Positions 5,299 through 6,440 of a stretch of DNA of 6,440 nucleotides are shown in pieces (position 1 is the stretch's first letter; the number at the start of each line of letters is the position of its first letter). The position numbers and the translations under genes were made by a program. The stretch covers positions 1-6,440 of the forward strand of contig JAIEAS010000243.1 of NCBI GenBank assembly GCA_029071285.1. The letters run 5' to 3'. This DNA comes from Clostridia bacterium. Lineage in GTDB: Bacteria > Bacillota > Clostridia > Christensenellales > Borkfalkiaceae. The notes under the pieces are model-generated. The model searched no databases. It saw only the letters and a list, made by a program, of their open reading frames with translations, and was not told where the DNA came from.

Positions 5299-5991
5299 TT
5301 AATCACCGTTTAAAAATTTATACACCGCGTCGTTGAACGGCGCGGGATTTTCCGAAAAACAGAAATGTCCGCCCTGCAAAATTTTAAGTTCACTGCAAGG
5401 TATCAGCGAATTGAAAATTTTGCCCTCTTCGTCCGCGGGCGTAACCGTGTCGTCCGCGCCGTACAAAAGCAAGGTTTTGCACCTTATCTCTTTTGCGCAG
5501 TCCTTCAGGTCCTCGTTGACGATTTTTTTGTAGCTCTCGCGCATTACGGGCGGAAGGGTTCTGTACTCCTTGCTGCCGAACTTTTTTTCCGCAAGTTTGG
5601 GGAAAAACTTTTTAACTATGCGGTAAGCTTTCACGCGGCGAAGATATTTTTTGGAACGCGGTTTCACTATGCCCGCGCCGCCGGTTATTATCAGTTTTTC
5701 CGCCGCGCAGGGGCGCGAGGAAAGGTACTTGATTGCAACCCTCGCGCCGAACGAGTGTGCAATTATCACGGGCTTATTGAGCCCCGCCGCCTTTATAAAC
5801 TTATCAAGCCAGTCGCAGTAGTCACCCACCGACCACGCCGAAGTTATCGGCGCGCTTGCGCCGAACGCGGGGAAGTCGGGTGCGGTTACGCGGTAAAACC
5901 GCGACAGAAATTTTATCTGATAATAAAAGCTCTCCTTCTTTGAAAGGTAGCCGTGCAGAAGCAGTATATCCTGCCCCTCGCCCTCCCGCAA
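5299..5991 (-). CDS. Alpha/beta hydrolase fold protein
   Basis: This is a cytosolic serine hydrolase-type protein of 230 aa if begun at the TTG at 5991. The oxyanion motif LLHGY is at 11-15. The nucleophile elbow AHSFG (78-82) has Ser80, the acid is Asp181 in YGADDTVTP (177-185), and the His is in GGHF (His209), so the full triad is present. A basic, Lys/Arg-rich cap segment lies at about 109-165. Substrate cannot be predicted. It lies between rimI and the MurF-like gene, and only three bases separate its stop from the latter, so they are co-transcribed. The reading frame is open upstream of 5991, and those residues (FVSFL before REGEG) look like the normal first beta strand of the fold. The true start may therefore be the ATT at 6021, which follows an AGGAG by seven bases and would give 240 aa. 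Confidence 0.85.
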   Translation of the reverse strand: MREGEGQDILLLHGYLSKKESFYYQIKFLSRFYRVTAPDFPAFGASAPITSAWSVGDYCDWLDKFIKAAGLNKPVIIAHSFGARVAIKYLSSRPCAAEKLIITGGAGIVKPRSKKYLRRVKAYRIVKKFFPKLAEKKFGSKEYRTLPPVMRESYKKIVNEDLKDCAKEIRCKTLLLYGADDTVTPADEEGKIFNSLIPCSELKILQGGHFCFSENPAPFNDAVYKFLNGD

Positions 5992-6018
5992 AAAAGAAAC
6001 GAATCTGTCCTCTAAAAG

Positions 6019-6033
6019 AATTTTAAAGCTCCT
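6019..6033 (-). promoter_or_regulatory. Shine-Dalgarno and possible ATT start of the hydrolase gene
   Basis: On the - strand AGGAG (6033-6029), inside the last codons of rimI, is followed after seven bases by ATT (6021-6019) in frame with the hydrolase. The next usable codon, TTG at 5991, has only a GAGGA 16 bases away, which is too far. Initiation at ATT is rare but known, for example in infC. A single-base change from ATG, or a sequencing error, would give the same picture. Confidence 0.45.
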
Positions 6034-6440
6034 TGACCATCACAAGGCAATCCTCGCCGTCGGGATAGTAGCGCGTGCGTGCGTAAGCTCCTTTGAAACC
6101 GCATTTGAGGTAGAGGCTCATCGCCGCGCTGTTGGAAACGCGCACCTCTAAATACAGTTTTTCCACGCCGAGCGCCTTTGCTTTTTTGCAAAGCTCGGAA
6201 ACTATCGCCTTTGCAACGCCGCTTCTGCGGTAATTTTCAACCACCGCAACGATATCGATATCGGCGGAGCCGCCCGCGGCGGTAAAGCCGCCGTAGCCTA
6301 TAACTTCGCCGCCGTCCTCGGCAAGCATACCGCAAAAGGCTTCGGTCCCGAAGGACGAGGCAAGCATCTGGTACGACCACGCCTCGTTATTGAAGCACTC
6401 CTTTTCAATCTCGGATATGCGCAGAATGTCCTCGTATTTC
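6023..6440 (-). CDS. rimI: RimI-type ribosomal protein alanine N-acetyltransferase, 5' end beyond the window
   Basis: The frame stays open from the stop at 6023 to the window edge, giving 138 visible codons; an ATG at 6367 is internal, not the start. The upstream residues (DILRISEIEKECF, then WS) match the start of RimI proteins, so only some ten residues are missing. The GNAT acetyl-CoA site is ENYRRSGVAKAIV at visible residues 68-80. The C-terminal signature N-x-A-A-x-x-L-Y...GF and the R-x-R-Y-Y...GED-C-x-V-M pattern (about 103-134) are characteristic of RimI, which acetylates the N-terminus of ribosomal protein S18. Another GNAT substrate is possible. It is the first visible gene of the run leading to ddl, and its end carries the ribosome binding site of the hydrolase. 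Confidence 0.85.
   Translation of the reverse strand, partial: KYEDILRISEIEKECFNNEAWSYQMLASSFGTEAFCGMLAEDGGEVIGYGGFTAAGGSADIDIVAVVENYRRSGVAKAIVSELCKKAKALGVEKLYLEVRVSNSAAMSLYLKCGFKGAYARTRYYPDGEDCLVMVKEL

Noticed and set aside
6365..6367. ATG at 6367 as the start of the acetyltransferase.
   Set aside because: The frame continues to the window edge with residues matching the RimI N-terminus, and a start here would remove the first strand and helix of the GNAT fold.

Overview
The window looks like chromosomal DNA from a Firmicutes/Clostridia-type bacterium. The evidence is strong AGGAGG-type ribosome binding sites, consensus sigma-A promoters, a stand-alone ECF transporter S component, a MocR regulator, and a divergent ddl beside a membrane-anchored MurF-like ligase. 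Base composition is moderate to GC-rich in the genes, with AT-rich intergenic DNA. An uncultured gut-type clostridium would fit, but no finer placement is supported. No mobile element, CRISPR array, tRNA or rRNA was seen.

Positions 1-456 (+ strand) form a compact stand-alone transcription unit. It has a near-perfect sigma-A promoter (TTGACT-17-TATACT), a small hairpin at the predicted 5' end, two tandem 30-codon genes each with its own strong Shine-Dalgarno, and a 12-bp rho-independent terminator. The two peptides are 24/30 identical. Most of the codon differences between them are synonymous and the rest are conservative, so they appear to be real proteins. Each has an acidic N-terminal part and a conserved C-terminal part ending in Cys-Gly-Arg. 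I do not recognise the family. They could be precursors of a modified or signalling peptide, and they are the most novel element here.

Positions 464-2510 hold a divergent regulator/transporter pair. On the - strand is a MocR-family regulator (GntR winged helix fused to a PLP-dependent aminotransferase-like domain). On the + strand is an ECF transporter substrate-binding membrane protein. Between them is a perfect 10-bp inverted repeat whose arms overlap the -35 region of each promoter. This is the arrangement expected of a regulator that represses itself and activates the transporter. PLP sensing plus an adjacent S component suggests vitamin B6 salvage.

Positions 2549-6440 (- strand) hold a tightly packed gene run, read right to left: rimI (N-terminus beyond the window), an alpha/beta hydrolase, a MurF-like ligase with five predicted membrane segments in place of the usual MurF N-terminal domain, and ddl. 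The last two would make D-Ala-D-Ala and attach it to the peptidoglycan precursor. The run ends at a strong hairpin shared with the convergent ECF gene. The hydrolase may start at an ATT codon placed directly after a good Shine-Dalgarno.
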